Shown: positions 28,230 through 36,816, counted from the first letter of the stretch. The stretch is 37,121 nt of DNA from Butyrivibrio sp. (GCF_017635265.1 NZ_JAGBLU010000114.1:1-37121), one strand, 5' to 3'. The notes: a model not told the origin generated them from the letters alone. Numbers and translations are program-made.

Positions 28230-29015
28230 TCATAAAGCAGTCATTTCCCTCTGTTTATAAATGAGCTGTTCTTCCCTATCATTTCTTTCTTCAAAAAGCT
28301 TTCTGATTAGTTCTTCCTGTTCTTTTTCAGACTGCTTTTCTTCTTTTTCAAGGAGCGCTTCGTGAATAGTCTCAAGTTCTCTATCTATACTGTCCATGAG
28401 CTTATCCCATTCCTTCATGCTCATTTCCTGGCTGCCGATCTGGATTTTGATCTCGGTTTCATTGTTGATGAGTTTGTAGTACAGTTCTGCTCTAAATGCG
28501 CTAATCTGAGCTGCCAGGACTGTTTCACCAATCTCAGGCTCTTTCTCCGCATCAGGAGTTTCAGATTCCGCAGCTGCTTCCTCTGCAGTCTCAGCCTTCT
28601 CTTCCTCTATTTCCATGCGTTTCCGGGTGCAGTGGTTATATTCATGGATAGCTCGCATTATGGCATTAAGATCCTCTGGTGTGAACATACTTGCTGCCCT
28701 GGCGAGCGTATCAATATTATCTACATTCAGATGAAGACTACCACCGCTGGGCAGCGCTATTTTAAGGATTTTATTTGTTTCATACATATTCCCGAGAGTT
28801 ATTGCATTCTGGTTATAGTCGCAAACAAAAGTAACACCGTTGTACTGTATGATTCCTTCCTTTGCCAAAAAGTTATACGGGCATTTCTTTTCCGTTTCCG
28901 CCTGAAGCTTTTGTCCAAAGCTCTCAGTCTCACCTACAGCTGAAGTAGTCCCTTTTCCCACTCCAAAATTATATGATTCTGTATAATAATCATTCGCCAG
29001 TGCTGCTATTCCCAT
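28230..29015 (-). CDS. Hypothetical protein with acidic linker and coiled coil
   Basis: This 261-aa protein is not recognised. From MGIAALANDYYTES it has an alpha/beta N-terminal part with FVCDYNQNAITLGNMY, a Glu/Ala-rich linker (about 135-165) and a C-terminal coiled coil rich in Glu and Lys. The ATG at 29015 is chosen because CGGAGGTATAC precedes it; the longer reading would start at a TTG without such a site. Transcribed alone. Confidence 0.6.
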   Translation of the reverse strand: MGIAALANDYYTESYNFGVGKGTTSAVGETESFGQKLQAETEKKCPYNFLAKEGIIQYNGVTFVCDYNQNAITLGNMYETNKILKIALPSGGSLHLNVDNIDTLARAASMFTPEDLNAIMRAIHEYNHCTRKRMEIEEEKAETAEEAAAESETPDAEKEPEIGETVLAAQISAFRAELYYKLINNETEIKIQIGSQEMSMKEWDKLMDSIDRELETIHEALLEKEEKQSEKEQEELIRKLFEERNDREEQLIYKQREMTAL

Positions 29016-29169
29016 GTATACCTCCGGATAACAAAAACGTGCCCTTTCAAGGATGGTCAATCCATTGAAAAGACACGCATTTCCATTGCTATCTTTTATA
29101 TCGGCAATATTCTTTAATTGTTTATAGGTGCAAATAATTCAGAATAACTTCAGAAAAGGAAACTGAAAG

Positions 29170-29655
29170 TTATTTTGCCTTGCAGGAGATCTTATCAACA
29201 TTCACTCTGAAAACAGCAACCTCATTCAATATCTCATCAGAATACTGCCATTTGGCCTTATCAGATGTCTGTCTCATCAGCGTATTAAGCCCGCTGATTA
29301 TTTCTTCCCTGTCCTCGACAATAGATATCTTTCCGGTTCCGACTATGCTCTGATATCTAGCTGAGTACTTGCAGGCTATGTCAGCCTCCAGTAGTTCATA
29401 GTTTCCATCAATCTCAAAGCCGATATTCGGCGATTCCTTGCTCAGTTCATACTTGCGTCCATCTTTTGCTCCATGAAAATAGAATACATACTGCCCGGAA
29501 TCATTAGCATATCCATAATTTACCGGAACGATATAAATCTCCCCGTTGTCATAGAACGCGATCCTCATGATCTGTTCTTTGGCTATAAATTCCTCAATTT
29601 GTTTCTTATCCTTAATTTCCCTGTCACTTCTTCTCACCGGCAATCTCCTCGTCAT
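29170..29655 (-). CDS. Pyridoxamine 5'-phosphate oxidase family protein, NimA-like
   Basis: The 161-aa protein has the opening RRSDREIKDKKQIEEFIAKE and then IYIVPVNYGYANDSGQYVFY, the pattern of NimA-type split-barrel flavoproteins. Members bind FMN and can reduce nitroimidazoles or handle haem. It begins 20 bp after the precorrin-2 methyltransferase gene, suggesting one operon. Confidence 0.82.
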   Translation of the reverse strand: MTRRLPVRRSDREIKDKKQIEEFIAKEQIMRIAFYDNGEIYIVPVNYGYANDSGQYVFYFHGAKDGRKYELSKESPNIGFEIDGNYELLEADIACKYSARYQSIVGTGKISIVEDREEIISGLNTLMRQTSDKAKWQYSDEILNEVAVFRVNVDKISCKAK

Positions 29656-29675
29656 TTATCCTACTGAAACTATAT

Positions 29676-30332
29676 TTACCTCACTATCACCAAAGAAAAA
29701 TAACCGGCTTCATCCGGAATAGAATGCATATCAAGATAAACCTTCTCATCTGGCATTCCACAATTTTCGATCATATAGACATTCTTGTTATAAGCAAAAG
29801 CTTTTTCTTTGATTTCCTTTAGCTTGCTCCCTGCTTTTAATATCACGAGCGTACCTTCAAATTCACAGAATTTTCCCGAGATGATCATCACTGATTCATC
29901 GCCCAAAGAAAGTGGTAACTCTAGCCTTGCTGCAGCAGCGCTAAACGAAGTGATTCCACTGACTATCTCTATTTCATAACCTTGTTCCTTTATAATGTTA
30001 GCAACATAATAAAATGTTGAGTAGAATTCCGGATCTCCCAATGTCAGAAAAGCCAAGTTCTTTCCTGATGAAAGATAGTCTATAACCTGTTCAGCCGCTT
30101 TATGATGAGCATCACTCAAGTCATCCTTTCGCATTGGAAATCCCAAAAGCAACAGTTCTTTTGATGAAATATCCGGAACAGCCTCTTTTGCAATCTTATA
30201 TGCAGTCCCTGGCTCACCATGGCTTTCAGGACATGCAATGCAATCAGCATTCTTTATGGTCTTTAGTGCTTTTATCGTTATTAGCTCCGGATCACCAGGC
30301 CCGACTCCAACAGCATACAATTTTCCTGCCAT
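29676..30332 (-). CDS. cobI: Precorrin-2 C20-methyltransferase
   Basis: The 218-aa tetrapyrrole methylase shows GVGPGDPELITIKALK at the SAM-binding start, LTLGDPEFYSTFYYV and IVSGITSFSAAAARLELPL, the set seen in CobI/CbiL. It methylates precorrin-2 (or the cobalt form) at C20 in cobalamin synthesis. No other cobalamin gene is nearby, so it is isolated here. It is slightly shorter than typical CbiL proteins (about 230 aa). Confidence 0.82.
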   Translation of the reverse strand: MAGKLYAVGVGPGDPELITIKALKTIKNADCIACPESHGEPGTAYKIAKEAVPDISSKELLLLGFPMRKDDLSDAHHKAAEQVIDYLSSGKNLAFLTLGDPEFYSTFYYVANIIKEQGYEIEIVSGITSFSAAAARLELPLSLGDESVMIISGKFCEFEGTLVILKAGSKLKEIKEKAFAYNKNVYMIENCGMPDEKVYLDMHSIPDEAGYFSLVIVR

Positions 30333-30347
30333 AGTATTTATGTATCC

Positions 30348-30824
30348 TCACAACTCTTTTCTAAAAAATCTGTTCATAGTACTGTGTACCACCTCTTTAG
30401 GACGCTCTATCTCTTTATATCCTTTCTTTTCATATATGTGGATCGCAGCCTGCAGATTATCATGGGTCTCCAAATACGAAATCTTGTATCCTGCCTCGCG
30501 CATTCTGTCCTCAATGAAGTCTATCAGTTCATAGCCAAGTCCAGAGCCTTTTGCAGTATCCGAAAGATATAGCTTCTGCAGCTCAGCAGTATCTTTAATC
30601 GGTTCAAATCTGGCAAATCCGATTCCACCAATAACCTCGCCATTGTCGCCTTCAATGACAAAGTATCTACGCTCATTATTACCATAATAGTCACTAAGGT
30701 GGTCTAATTCTTTGTCAAAATAGACTGTTCCTGGAATATCAAGATTAAAATGTTTAAGGTTATCCCTGACAAGCAATGCTACTACGGCATTGTCAGCCTC
30801 TGTCATTTCCCTGTATTTAATCAT
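30348..30824 (-). CDS. GNAT family acetyltransferase
   Basis: This 158-aa protein has the GNAT beta strands around VIGGIGFARFEPI, the LQKLYLSDTAKGSGLGYELI acetyl-CoA loop and IHIYEKKGYKEIERP. AGAGGAG precedes the ATG. It lies 15 bp before the precorrin-2 methyltransferase gene and is probably co-transcribed with it. Substrate unknown. Confidence 0.85.
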   Translation of the reverse strand: MIKYREMTEADNAVVALLVRDNLKHFNLDIPGTVYFDKELDHLSDYYGNNERRYFVIEGDNGEVIGGIGFARFEPIKDTAELQKLYLSDTAKGSGLGYELIDFIEDRMREAGYKISYLETHDNLQAAIHIYEKKGYKEIERPKEVVHSTMNRFFRKEL

Positions 30825-30913
30825 TCAAACTCCTCTTTCTTCTTCCCTGACTTTGCCATATAATTTCTTTCTTCCTGATTCTATCAGTTCTTTCTCAAAT
30901 GCCTGCGCTTCAT

Positions 30914-31267
30914 CTATTCTGTCAACTTAATACTTATCATATCTTTTTCAGGCAAAATATAAAAGCCATATTGAATCATCGTACTCAATACAGCTCTTAA
31001 AAAAGGAAGAAGAGGACTCTCGTCCTCTCCTGTTGTCATGTTATGAATAAGGATGTCTTCTATGTGGCATCCAAACAAAATGCTAAGTCTTACAAGGTTA
31101 TCGGTATTTGGCAAACATTGTCCGCGCTGCCATTTGTAAATTGCCTGCTCTGATTCAAGTCCAAGTGCATTGGCAAGATCAAATACCCTGTAGTGGTTCT
31201 GTTTGCGAAGCTGCTTGATCTTATCACCAGTAGCCTGCATGTCAACGAATACATCAAAAATATCCAT
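30914..31267 (-). CDS. XRE regulator with C-terminal extension
   Basis: The 117-aa protein (from MDIFDVFVDMQATGDKIKQL) contains the same helix-turn-helix as the regulator at 25868 (SEQAIYKWQRGQCLPNTDNL, then FGCHIEDILI). Its tail of about 40 residues ends KDMISIKLTE. GGAGGATAACGACC precedes the ATG at 31267. It stands alone, between two terminated units; its targets are unknown. Confidence 0.8.
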   Translation of the reverse strand: MDIFDVFVDMQATGDKIKQLRKQNHYRVFDLANALGLESEQAIYKWQRGQCLPNTDNLVRLSILFGCHIEDILIHNMTTGEDESPLLPFLRAVLSTMIQYGFYILPEKDMISIKLTE

Positions 31268-31373
31268 GGTCGTTATCCTCCGTATTAACAAAAGACTCTG
31301 CAACGCCATCCCGTTTCATTATAATATCACAAACTGCTTCAACAAAAAATATACCAGTGGTTTAGTTTCTTAA

Positions 31374-31413
31374 TCAAAAAAGAGGGGCATATGAAACCGA
31401 ACTTCAATGCCCC
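31374..31413 (-). terminator. Terminator after the DIP1984-family gene
   Basis: Minus-strand GGGGCAT-TGAA and TTCA-TATGCCCC pair, followed by TCTTTTTTGA. A GTACC-TTT-GGTAC hairpin sits just before it. Confidence 0.82.
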
Positions 31414-31597
31414 GGTACCAAAGGTACAAGTTTTTTGCAACAGGTGAGATTTTAAATTGTGCTTCAAACACACCCTGTTCGTAACCTTGAACAATTCTCC
31501 AATAAAAAATAACAAATAACCGCGAACCGCAACACTGAACGGCGATTAATGCTTAACACCTTGTACGCCCCTAAAACCTGATGCACGGAAAAAAACA

Positions 31598-32113
31598 TTA
31601 AACTTCCACCTCAAACTCAAAGGTCTGATTGAACTTATCAAGGGCAATCTGCATTGCCGCAATCTCCGCATCAATACGCTCATAATCCTTATTGACGGCC
31701 TTGAGATCGTAATTGATATATCTATACTCAGGAGCTGTTTTTCTTGCCCCGTACAAGCCTGAGTTTTCTCTCGTCTTAGCCTGGCGCTTACGCATCTTGT
31801 CAAGCACCAGCTTTCTCCTGTTAAGCTGCGCCATCTTTACCAGAATTGAATCAATAGTCATGTCTAGGCCTTCAACATCAATCTTGCTTGTTGCATTTGT
31901 CACATTGATCGCGTGCTTGATCTTTATTATCTTCCCATCAATCTCCGCTATCTTTGCAGATACTTCTGCGTAATCATAATCGGGAATAACCGGCTCCTCA
32001 TCCAGCGCAGCCACATAGACCTGCCCTTCCTGTTCTTTGTTTAGGTAAAAATCCTTATCATCATTAAGCTTCTTCAAAACTTTATTTGCATATGCTGATG
32101 TCATCTTTGTCAT
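31598..32113 (-). CDS. DIP1984 family (septicolysin-like) protein
   Basis: The 171-aa helical protein (from MTKMTSAYANKVLKKLND) has the family's KIIKIKHAINVTNATSKIDV motif, the charged EVSAKIAEIDG helix before it, and a C-terminal coiled coil ending FEFEVEV. Function is unknown; members are soluble and widespread in bacteria and phages. GGAGGGAAGCACT precedes the ATG at 32113. It is driven by shared-box promoter 7 and is therefore in the same putative regulon as its relative at 18319-18978. Confidence 0.72.
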   Translation of the reverse strand: MTKMTSAYANKVLKKLNDDKDFYLNKEQEGQVYVAALDEEPVIPDYDYAEVSAKIAEIDGKIIKIKHAINVTNATSKIDVEGLDMTIDSILVKMAQLNRRKLVLDKMRKRQAKTRENSGLYGARKTAPEYRYINYDLKAVNKDYERIDAEIAAMQIALDKFNQTFEFEVEV

Positions 32114-32158
32114 AGTGCTTCCCTCCATACTCTGTCATTTTCCTGTTCCTATACAATG

Positions 32159-32202
32159 ATTCTATAAAACCTTGATTGTTTTGTCGCTAAACCTGTGGTA
32201 TA
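32159..32202 (-). promoter_or_regulatory. Shared-box promoter 7 (DIP1984-family gene)
   Basis: Minus-strand TATACCACAGGTTTAG (32202-32187), exactly 22 bp, then TAGAAT (32164-32159). The box is the most divergent of the seven (about 12 of 16 positions), but the spacing is identical. Confidence 0.7.
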
Positions 32203-32218
32203 GAATGCAGTTACATAC

Positions 32219-32539
32219 TCATATTTCAATAACCACTCTGCACTTTTTCTTTGTCACCGGGACAAGTAAATCGTCAACGCTTACCCCAAGCATTCCACCT
32301 AGGACGTACAGATTCTCTACGACAAGAAAAGTCCCTTTATGCCTCCATTTATTTACAGCCTGCGGTGTAATACCCATCTTGTCAGCAATAGCCTTATCTT
32401 TTAGGCCCTTAGCTTTTATCATATCGCATATTCTATTTTTAGTTGCCTCTATATCGAGACCCGCAGACCTGTCCGGCTCTTCCCAGTCCACGATATAATC
32501 CATCTTGCTGCAAATCTTTTTCACTCTGTATTCTGACAT
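32219..32539 (-). CDS. XRE-type regulator
   Basis: The 106-aa protein (from MSEYRVKKICSKMDYIVDWE) has a helix-turn-helix (KDKAIADKMGITPQAVNKWR) followed by VENLYVLGGMLGVSVDDLLV. GAGGAGATT precedes the ATG at 32539. It lies just upstream of shared-box promoter 7, reading in the same direction, so it is a positional candidate for the regulator of that box. Confidence 0.72.
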   Translation of the reverse strand: MSEYRVKKICSKMDYIVDWEEPDRSAGLDIEATKNRICDMIKAKGLKDKAIADKMGITPQAVNKWRHKGTFLVVENLYVLGGMLGVSVDDLLVPVTKKKCRVVIEI

Positions 32540-32617
32540 AATCTCCTCTAAGATCTTGATTATATTCTTATGCATTCTTATTCTCCCCAGGTAGTAGATG
32601 TTTTATACATCTTTTTT

Positions 32618-33697
32618 TCAGATACTTCTATCTAACTGCCTTAACGCTTCAAAAATCTCTTTATCCTTTATATCCCATAGATCAGTTTCACCCAAAGCAT
32701 ACTGGATCAGCTGGCCCAATCGCATATCCGGATGCTTATCCCACGCTTTAGTAAGAAGATCGATATATCCCTGGATTCTCTCGGGATTCCGTTCCTTCCT
32801 CATTTCCTCAACGCCTTCTTCTATATGCTTGCGAACCTCTTCATCTGAATAAACTCTCCCCTCCCTAATATCCTGTTCAGCCTTCTCTAATGATTTCTCT
32901 AAGTTTTCCCATGTTGCCTTAATCCCAATCTGCTCATCATATGGAACAAGTTCTTCGAAAAGATAAGCAGGATACCCAAACGATTTGGGATGTTCAAGAA
33001 TGTGTATAAACAAGCCGTCATGTCTACCACCATGCGGGACAAACGTGTACTCTTTTCCCACCTCAAGCTCTTCTTCTGTAATAAAATGACCATCGCCTAT
33101 AAAGTCATGTGTCTTCTCTATACATCGGATTTTCCTTAGAGTTTTATCAAATGTATTTATCTGCTTGGTCATGACTACCTGCCTGGTTTCCTCAAAGAAT
33201 TTCTCTATCTGTTTTACAGAGACAGGAAAGAAATTATTTGTATCAACGCCAACGTCATATCTTCTTATGCCTTCACCTCGGTTAGACTCGTTATAATCCA
33301 TACGAGAATGGATATGACCATGAAGCTGGTAGCCTCCACTGTTTTTCTTTGGCCATGACATCATCGGATAATGCATCAGGGCATAATGATTACCATCTAC
33401 AGATATTTTCATGAAATCCTGCATATCCATAAACAACCTGGGATCATAGTTTTTGTCATGATTCCCTTTTATGAGATATTTCTTGCCATTAAGCTTTTTT
33501 ATTATGCTATCTGCTTCTTCAACCTTCATATGATGGCAGATGTCCCCAAGAATATAGACTGTGTCATCTCTCTTAACAACAGAATTATAATTCTGTATGA
33601 GTACGCGGTCCATCTCTTCAACGGATTCAAACGGGCGGTTCTGCATGGCAATAATCGCCCGGTGCCCCAAATGCATATCAGCAGTAAAATAAATCAT
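32618..33697 (-). CDS. Metallophosphoesterase with C-terminal accessory module
   Basis: The 359-aa protein starts with a complete calcineurin-like domain: FTADMHLGH (D7, H9), YILGDICHH, IKGNHD, MHYPMMSW and HGHIHS. Its C-terminal 50 residues (AWDKHPDMRLGQLIQYALGE and neighbours) match the N-terminus of the protein encoded just upstream. The ATG at 33697 overlaps the upstream stop by one base (TGATG), so translation is coupled. It is the third phosphoesterase under a shared-box promoter. HGHIHS-type enzymes include cyclic phosphodiesterases; substrate unknown. Confidence 0.82.
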   Translation of the reverse strand: MIYFTADMHLGHRAIIAMQNRPFESVEEMDRVLIQNYNSVVKRDDTVYILGDICHHMKVEEADSIIKKLNGKKYLIKGNHDKNYDPRLFMDMQDFMKISVDGNHYALMHYPMMSWPKKNSGGYQLHGHIHSRMDYNESNRGEGIRRYDVGVDTNNFFPVSVKQIEKFFEETRQVVMTKQINTFDKTLRKIRCIEKTHDFIGDGHFITEEELEVGKEYTFVPHGGRHDGLFIHILEHPKSFGYPAYLFEELVPYDEQIGIKATWENLEKSLEKAEQDIREGRVYSDEEVRKHIEEGVEEMRKERNPERIQGYIDLLTKAWDKHPDMRLGQLIQYALGETDLWDIKDKEIFEALRQLDRSI

Positions 33698-34476
33698 CAC
33701 TCTACTTCCTTCAATTTCTTGATAAGCCTGTCATTTTTGCATGAATAGTTTTCCAACTCCAATCGAAGCTTCTCCTTAAAGTGCCCGAAAAACAGAGCAA
33801 TGTCCTCTGCTTCATCTCCTGAATAATTCTCTATTGTATTATGTTTTTCATCATAACTTTTCTTATACAAAAGACATCTCGCTATTCTTTCATCAGCTGC
33901 TAGAGCAAATCCAGTAACATATGTATATAGCAGTACAAATGATTGTTCTTTTCCAAATGCCATCCTACAATATCTAGGATTCTCCAATTTAAGAATCAGC
34001 AATGCCTCTTCCTCGAATTTCTTGTTATTTAGGTCTTCATCAGATAATGGTCCGTGCTCTTTTTCATCATAATCATCAGCTTCAAAGTCCATAAAATTCC
34101 CAAGCCTTAGAGTCTGTCCACAAGAACACTTCACTTTAGTAGCCATGCCTAGTCCCGTAGGAATGAATGTATATGAAAACTTGTCAAACGCCATCCCCAT
34201 AGGACAGTCTTTATGCTGTTCTTTAAATCTTTTTAACCTGTCAGCATCAGCGCCACTTATCTCAAACGATGTCTCTTTATAGGATTTCTTACTTGCAGAA
34301 ATGCTTTCTACAAATTTTTCCATTCGTTTTAGGAACTCGTCCTCTTCGCAGTTCCACAGCCTATCCTTGTCCGGAACAATATCCATCACAAACTGTCCAA
34401 ATCTTAAATCAGGATACTTCTCCCATACCTCAGCTATCCTGTCCAGAAAAGGCCGTATTCTGCCAACATCCCTCAT
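33697..34476 (-). CDS. Hypothetical protein coupled to a phosphoesterase
   Basis: This 259-aa protein is not recognised. Its first 50 residues (RIAEVWEKYPDLRFGQFVMD) repeat the accessory module at the C-terminus of the downstream phosphoesterase. A CSCG near the middle and a CP nearby could bind metal; the rest is mixed helix and charged loops. GGGAG precedes the ATG. It is the first gene after shared-box promoter 6. Confidence 0.6.
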   Translation of the reverse strand: MRDVGRIRPFLDRIAEVWEKYPDLRFGQFVMDIVPDKDRLWNCEEDEFLKRMEKFVESISASKKSYKETSFEISGADADRLKRFKEQHKDCPMGMAFDKFSYTFIPTGLGMATKVKCSCGQTLRLGNFMDFEADDYDEKEHGPLSDEDLNNKKFEEEALLILKLENPRYCRMAFGKEQSFVLLYTYVTGFALAADERIARCLLYKKSYDEKHNTIENYSGDEAEDIALFFGHFKEKLRLELENYSCKNDRLIKKLKEVE

Positions 34477-34521
34477 GCAATTTCTCCCGATTTTTAATAT
34501 AACAACTCTACATACAATAAT

Positions 34522-34565
34522 ATTTTACCCACAATCCACTCCGCTTTCTATAAACCCGTGGTTGA
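34522..34565 (-). promoter_or_regulatory. Shared-box promoter 6 (unknown and phosphoesterase)
   Basis: Minus-strand TCAACCACGGGTTTAT (34565-34550), 22 bp, then TAAAAT (34527-34522), with TAGAAA at -35. Confidence 0.85.
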
Positions 34566-34594
34566 TAAAAAGAGATGTCAGCTCAGTCAGAAAC

Positions 34595-34634
34595 ACCCAT
34601 ATCGGCAATTATTTGTTTTTTTGCCAATATGGGT
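34595..34634. repeat. Strong inverted repeat upstream of promoter 6
   Basis: ACCCATAT-C-GGCAA and TTGCC-A-ATATGGGT pair around a T-rich loop. It probably ends the HD-hydrolase transcript. A second hairpin, GGCGATGC-ATTTA-GCATCGCC, lies at 34704-34724. Both fall in the 270-bp gap before the HD gene. Confidence 0.6.
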
Positions 34635-34750
34635 ATCAAAGTAACACTTATCTTAAGCTGTATTTTTGGAGATCATTCATTGACTCTTTTTAGGACATAT
34701 TGAAGGCGATGCATTTAGCATCGCCCCTAATTAACCATATACGCGTAAAA

Positions 34751-35341
34751 TCACTCCTTGATATTACCCTTTTTCATATGCTCCTTGATGAGCTTATCGG
34801 TAACTTCCTGATACAGTTTCTCTGAGCCAAGCCTTGTCTTACTCTGCCGGCCATAGACCTGATCAGCTGTAACGCCATGTTCCTTCCAGTCTGAACCTCC
34901 GTTACTGTTGTTAAGGAGTAATGGCTGAAGATTATCCATGGCATGAGCATACTTTGACTCCGGTGTTTCATATGCCTCAAACTCATCGAAAAGAGCTATC
35001 AACTCTGCTCTCTGGTCATCCGGCAAAAGAGAAAAGATTCTTTCCTTTGCCTTATCTTCACGCTCTTTCTGAGTCTTTATCCCTTCTGCATCATAGGCAT
35101 AAGTATCTCCGGCATCAATCTCCACCACATCATGGATCATGCACATAAGCATGACTTTTGCGATGTCCACGGGCTCATTAGCATACTCTTTTAAAATATA
35201 AGCCATCAGCGCCATGTGCCAGGCATGCTCCGCATCATTCTCATTTCTACCATGCCCAGAAAGGTGTGTTTGCCTAAAAATATTCTTTTCCTTATCCACT
35301 TCTAATGCAAAATCAAGCTGTTTCCTAAGTCTCTCGTCCAT
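34751..35341 (-). CDS. HD-domain hydrolase (YfbR/HDDC2-like)
   Basis: The 196-aa protein has the HD metal ligands in order: a His in DAEHAWHMALMA, HD in MCMIHDVVEIDAGD, and a later Asp in AHAMDNLQPLL. This matches 5'-deoxynucleotidase-type HD enzymes. AAGGGACTAT precedes the ATG. It follows the deformylase gene by about 55 bp. It probably dephosphorylates nucleotides; specificity is not readable. Confidence 0.82.
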   Translation of the reverse strand: MDERLRKQLDFALEVDKEKNIFRQTHLSGHGRNENDAEHAWHMALMAYILKEYANEPVDIAKVMLMCMIHDVVEIDAGDTYAYDAEGIKTQKEREDKAKERIFSLLPDDQRAELIALFDEFEAYETPESKYAHAMDNLQPLLLNNSNGGSDWKEHGVTADQVYGRQSKTRLGSEKLYQEVTDKLIKEHMKKGNIKE

Positions 35342-35396
35342 ATAGTCCCTTTATTCCATTTAACCTTTTCTTTCTTCATAATCGGTCTGAACTCGT

Positions 35397-35807
35397 TTAT
35401 ATAAGTATTCCTGAAAAGTGGTCGATTTCATGCTGGATTATCTGCGCTGTGAAATCCTTGTACTTCCCATGCTGAAGCTTGAAGTCCTGATCAAGATAGT
35501 CCACCTCAATCTCTTTATACCTGGTGCAGGGTCTCACACCTTCAAGAGACAGGCAACTCTCTTCTGTCTTGTATTCTCCGCTCTTCTTTGTAATTACAGG
35601 ATTGACCATCGCAAAATGGAATGGTCCCATAGCCACAACAATGATAGTCTTCTTAATGCCTATCATATTGGCGGCCATGCCAACACAGTGCTCCTGGTTG
35701 GCTCTTAGTGTATCAAGAAGATCCTGAATTACATGCTTGTCTGCCTCTGTTGCCGGTTCAGATTTCTGTTGCAGAAAGAACGGATCTTTAACTATCTGCT
35801 TAATCAT
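35397..35807 (-). CDS. def: Peptide deformylase
   Basis: The 136-aa enzyme has the three deformylase motifs: VGMAANMIG (GxGxAAxQ with Asn for Gln), EESCLSLEG (EGCLS variant with the metal-binding Cys) and QHEIDHFSG (HExxH). It removes the formyl group from new proteins. It is shorter than housekeeping deformylases (about 150-185 aa) and resembles the accessory forms on mobile elements. The ATG at 35807 has GGGAG upstream; a longer reading to 35906 lacks one. The Gln-to-Asn change in motif 1 is worth noting for activity. Confidence 0.82.
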   Translation of the reverse strand: MIKQIVKDPFFLQQKSEPATEADKHVIQDLLDTLRANQEHCVGMAANMIGIKKTIIVVAMGPFHFAMVNPVITKKSGEYKTEESCLSLEGVRPCTRYKEIEVDYLDQDFKLQHGKYKDFTAQIIQHEIDHFSGILI

Positions 35808-35934
35808 TACTTGCTTTCTCCCATTCTGCTTTATATTCATTAGCATTTGCGCAGAATGCGCTCTTAAGGTATCCCCTGCCTTCATAGAACTGAAAGCACA
35901 TCCCATGGTGGGGTCTTAAACATTTCGACATGAA

Positions 35935-36816
35935 TCATTCATCCTCCAGATCCCATGGATCTATATCAAGCTCAGCCTTGATACGAGTCTTTTTTTCTTC
36001 CCTATTTTGGAACGGGAATTCAATTATCTTCTTTTCCTTCTCTGCAACCATCCCCAGCTGTTCATTGGCTTCAAGTTTCTTCAGCTGTTCCTCAGTGTAA
36101 TCATCCAGGAAAAGAAAATCCGTATCCCAGAAGCATACATCAAGGTATTCACGAAGATCTTCATAGCAATTAACCAGATACTCCGCTGTTTCCTCAAGCT
36201 CTTTTCCTTCGAATTCTCCCTTGTAGGCTTCAAGCACAGCTTTCTTAACTACTGTACGATCAGGTTCGGGAATCCTTTCTACTGTAGATAACTCCTCCTC
36301 ATCATCAAAATCATCTCCGAAGAAATCATCCTCGTCATCTTCGAAATCTTCATCAAAACCCTCATCAAAGCCATCAAACATGCCATCCTCAAGGTCGTCA
36401 AAAAGTCCATCCTCCATATCCTGGTTGATCATATCAACTTCGCCAACTTCGCTCTCCAGAATACTGTAGAGAATATACTCCATTGCAAGATCCGGCACAT
36501 ATTCCTTCTTGGCCCTTAAAAGTTTGTACAGACCAAAGAACTTTTTATTTGCCTTATTCAAAGGATAGTTCTCAGGCAAATACATCATGGAAACGGCTGC
36601 AGCAAACTGATCATCCAGCATAAGCTCTTTTAGATCCACGAGCTCATCAAAGCTCTTTGTAGAAGCACTCTCATCAAGCTCACCCCTCATCGCCATTCCC
36701 CAGACAACTTCATCAAGGATAATATCCTCCATGATCTCCAGAAGCCTGTAGTTTACAAATTCAGTTACTATCTTATCCGCTTTTTCTTCACCAATAAGGT
36801 TCGGTACTCTAAGCAT
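35935..36816 (-). CDS. Hypothetical acidic protein
   Basis: This 293-aa protein has a helical N-terminal domain, a very acidic Asp/Glu/Phe/Gly-rich stretch in the middle (about 130-175), and a helical C-terminus ending DIDPWDLEDE. No family is recognised. GGAGGAGTAAAAAA precedes the ATG. Its stop lies about 30 bp before the region upstream of the deformylase. Confidence 0.62.
   Translation of the reverse strand: MLRVPNLIGEEKADKIVTEFVNYRLLEIMEDIILDEVVWGMAMRGELDESASTKSFDELVDLKELMLDDQFAAAVSMMYLPENYPLNKANKKFFGLYKLLRAKKEYVPDLAMEYILYSILESEVGEVDMINQDMEDGLFDDLEDGMFDGFDEGFDEDFEDDEDDFFGDDFDDEEELSTVERIPEPDRTVVKKAVLEAYKGEFEGKELEETAEYLVNCYEDLREYLDVCFWDTDFLFLDDYTEEQLKKLEANEQLGMVAEKEKKIIEFPFQNREEKKTRIKAELDIDPWDLEDE

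Noticed and set aside
31430-31597. Possible RNA gene in the gap after the DIP1984-family gene
   Set aside because: No cloverleaf or coherent fold was found; only the terminator hairpins at 31374-31428 are clear.
4110-34565. The shared box as a LexA, CtsR or CIRCE site
   Set aside because: None of the consensus sequences known to me for these regulators fits the dyad or its spacing, and the position just upstream of -35 fits an activator better than a repressor.
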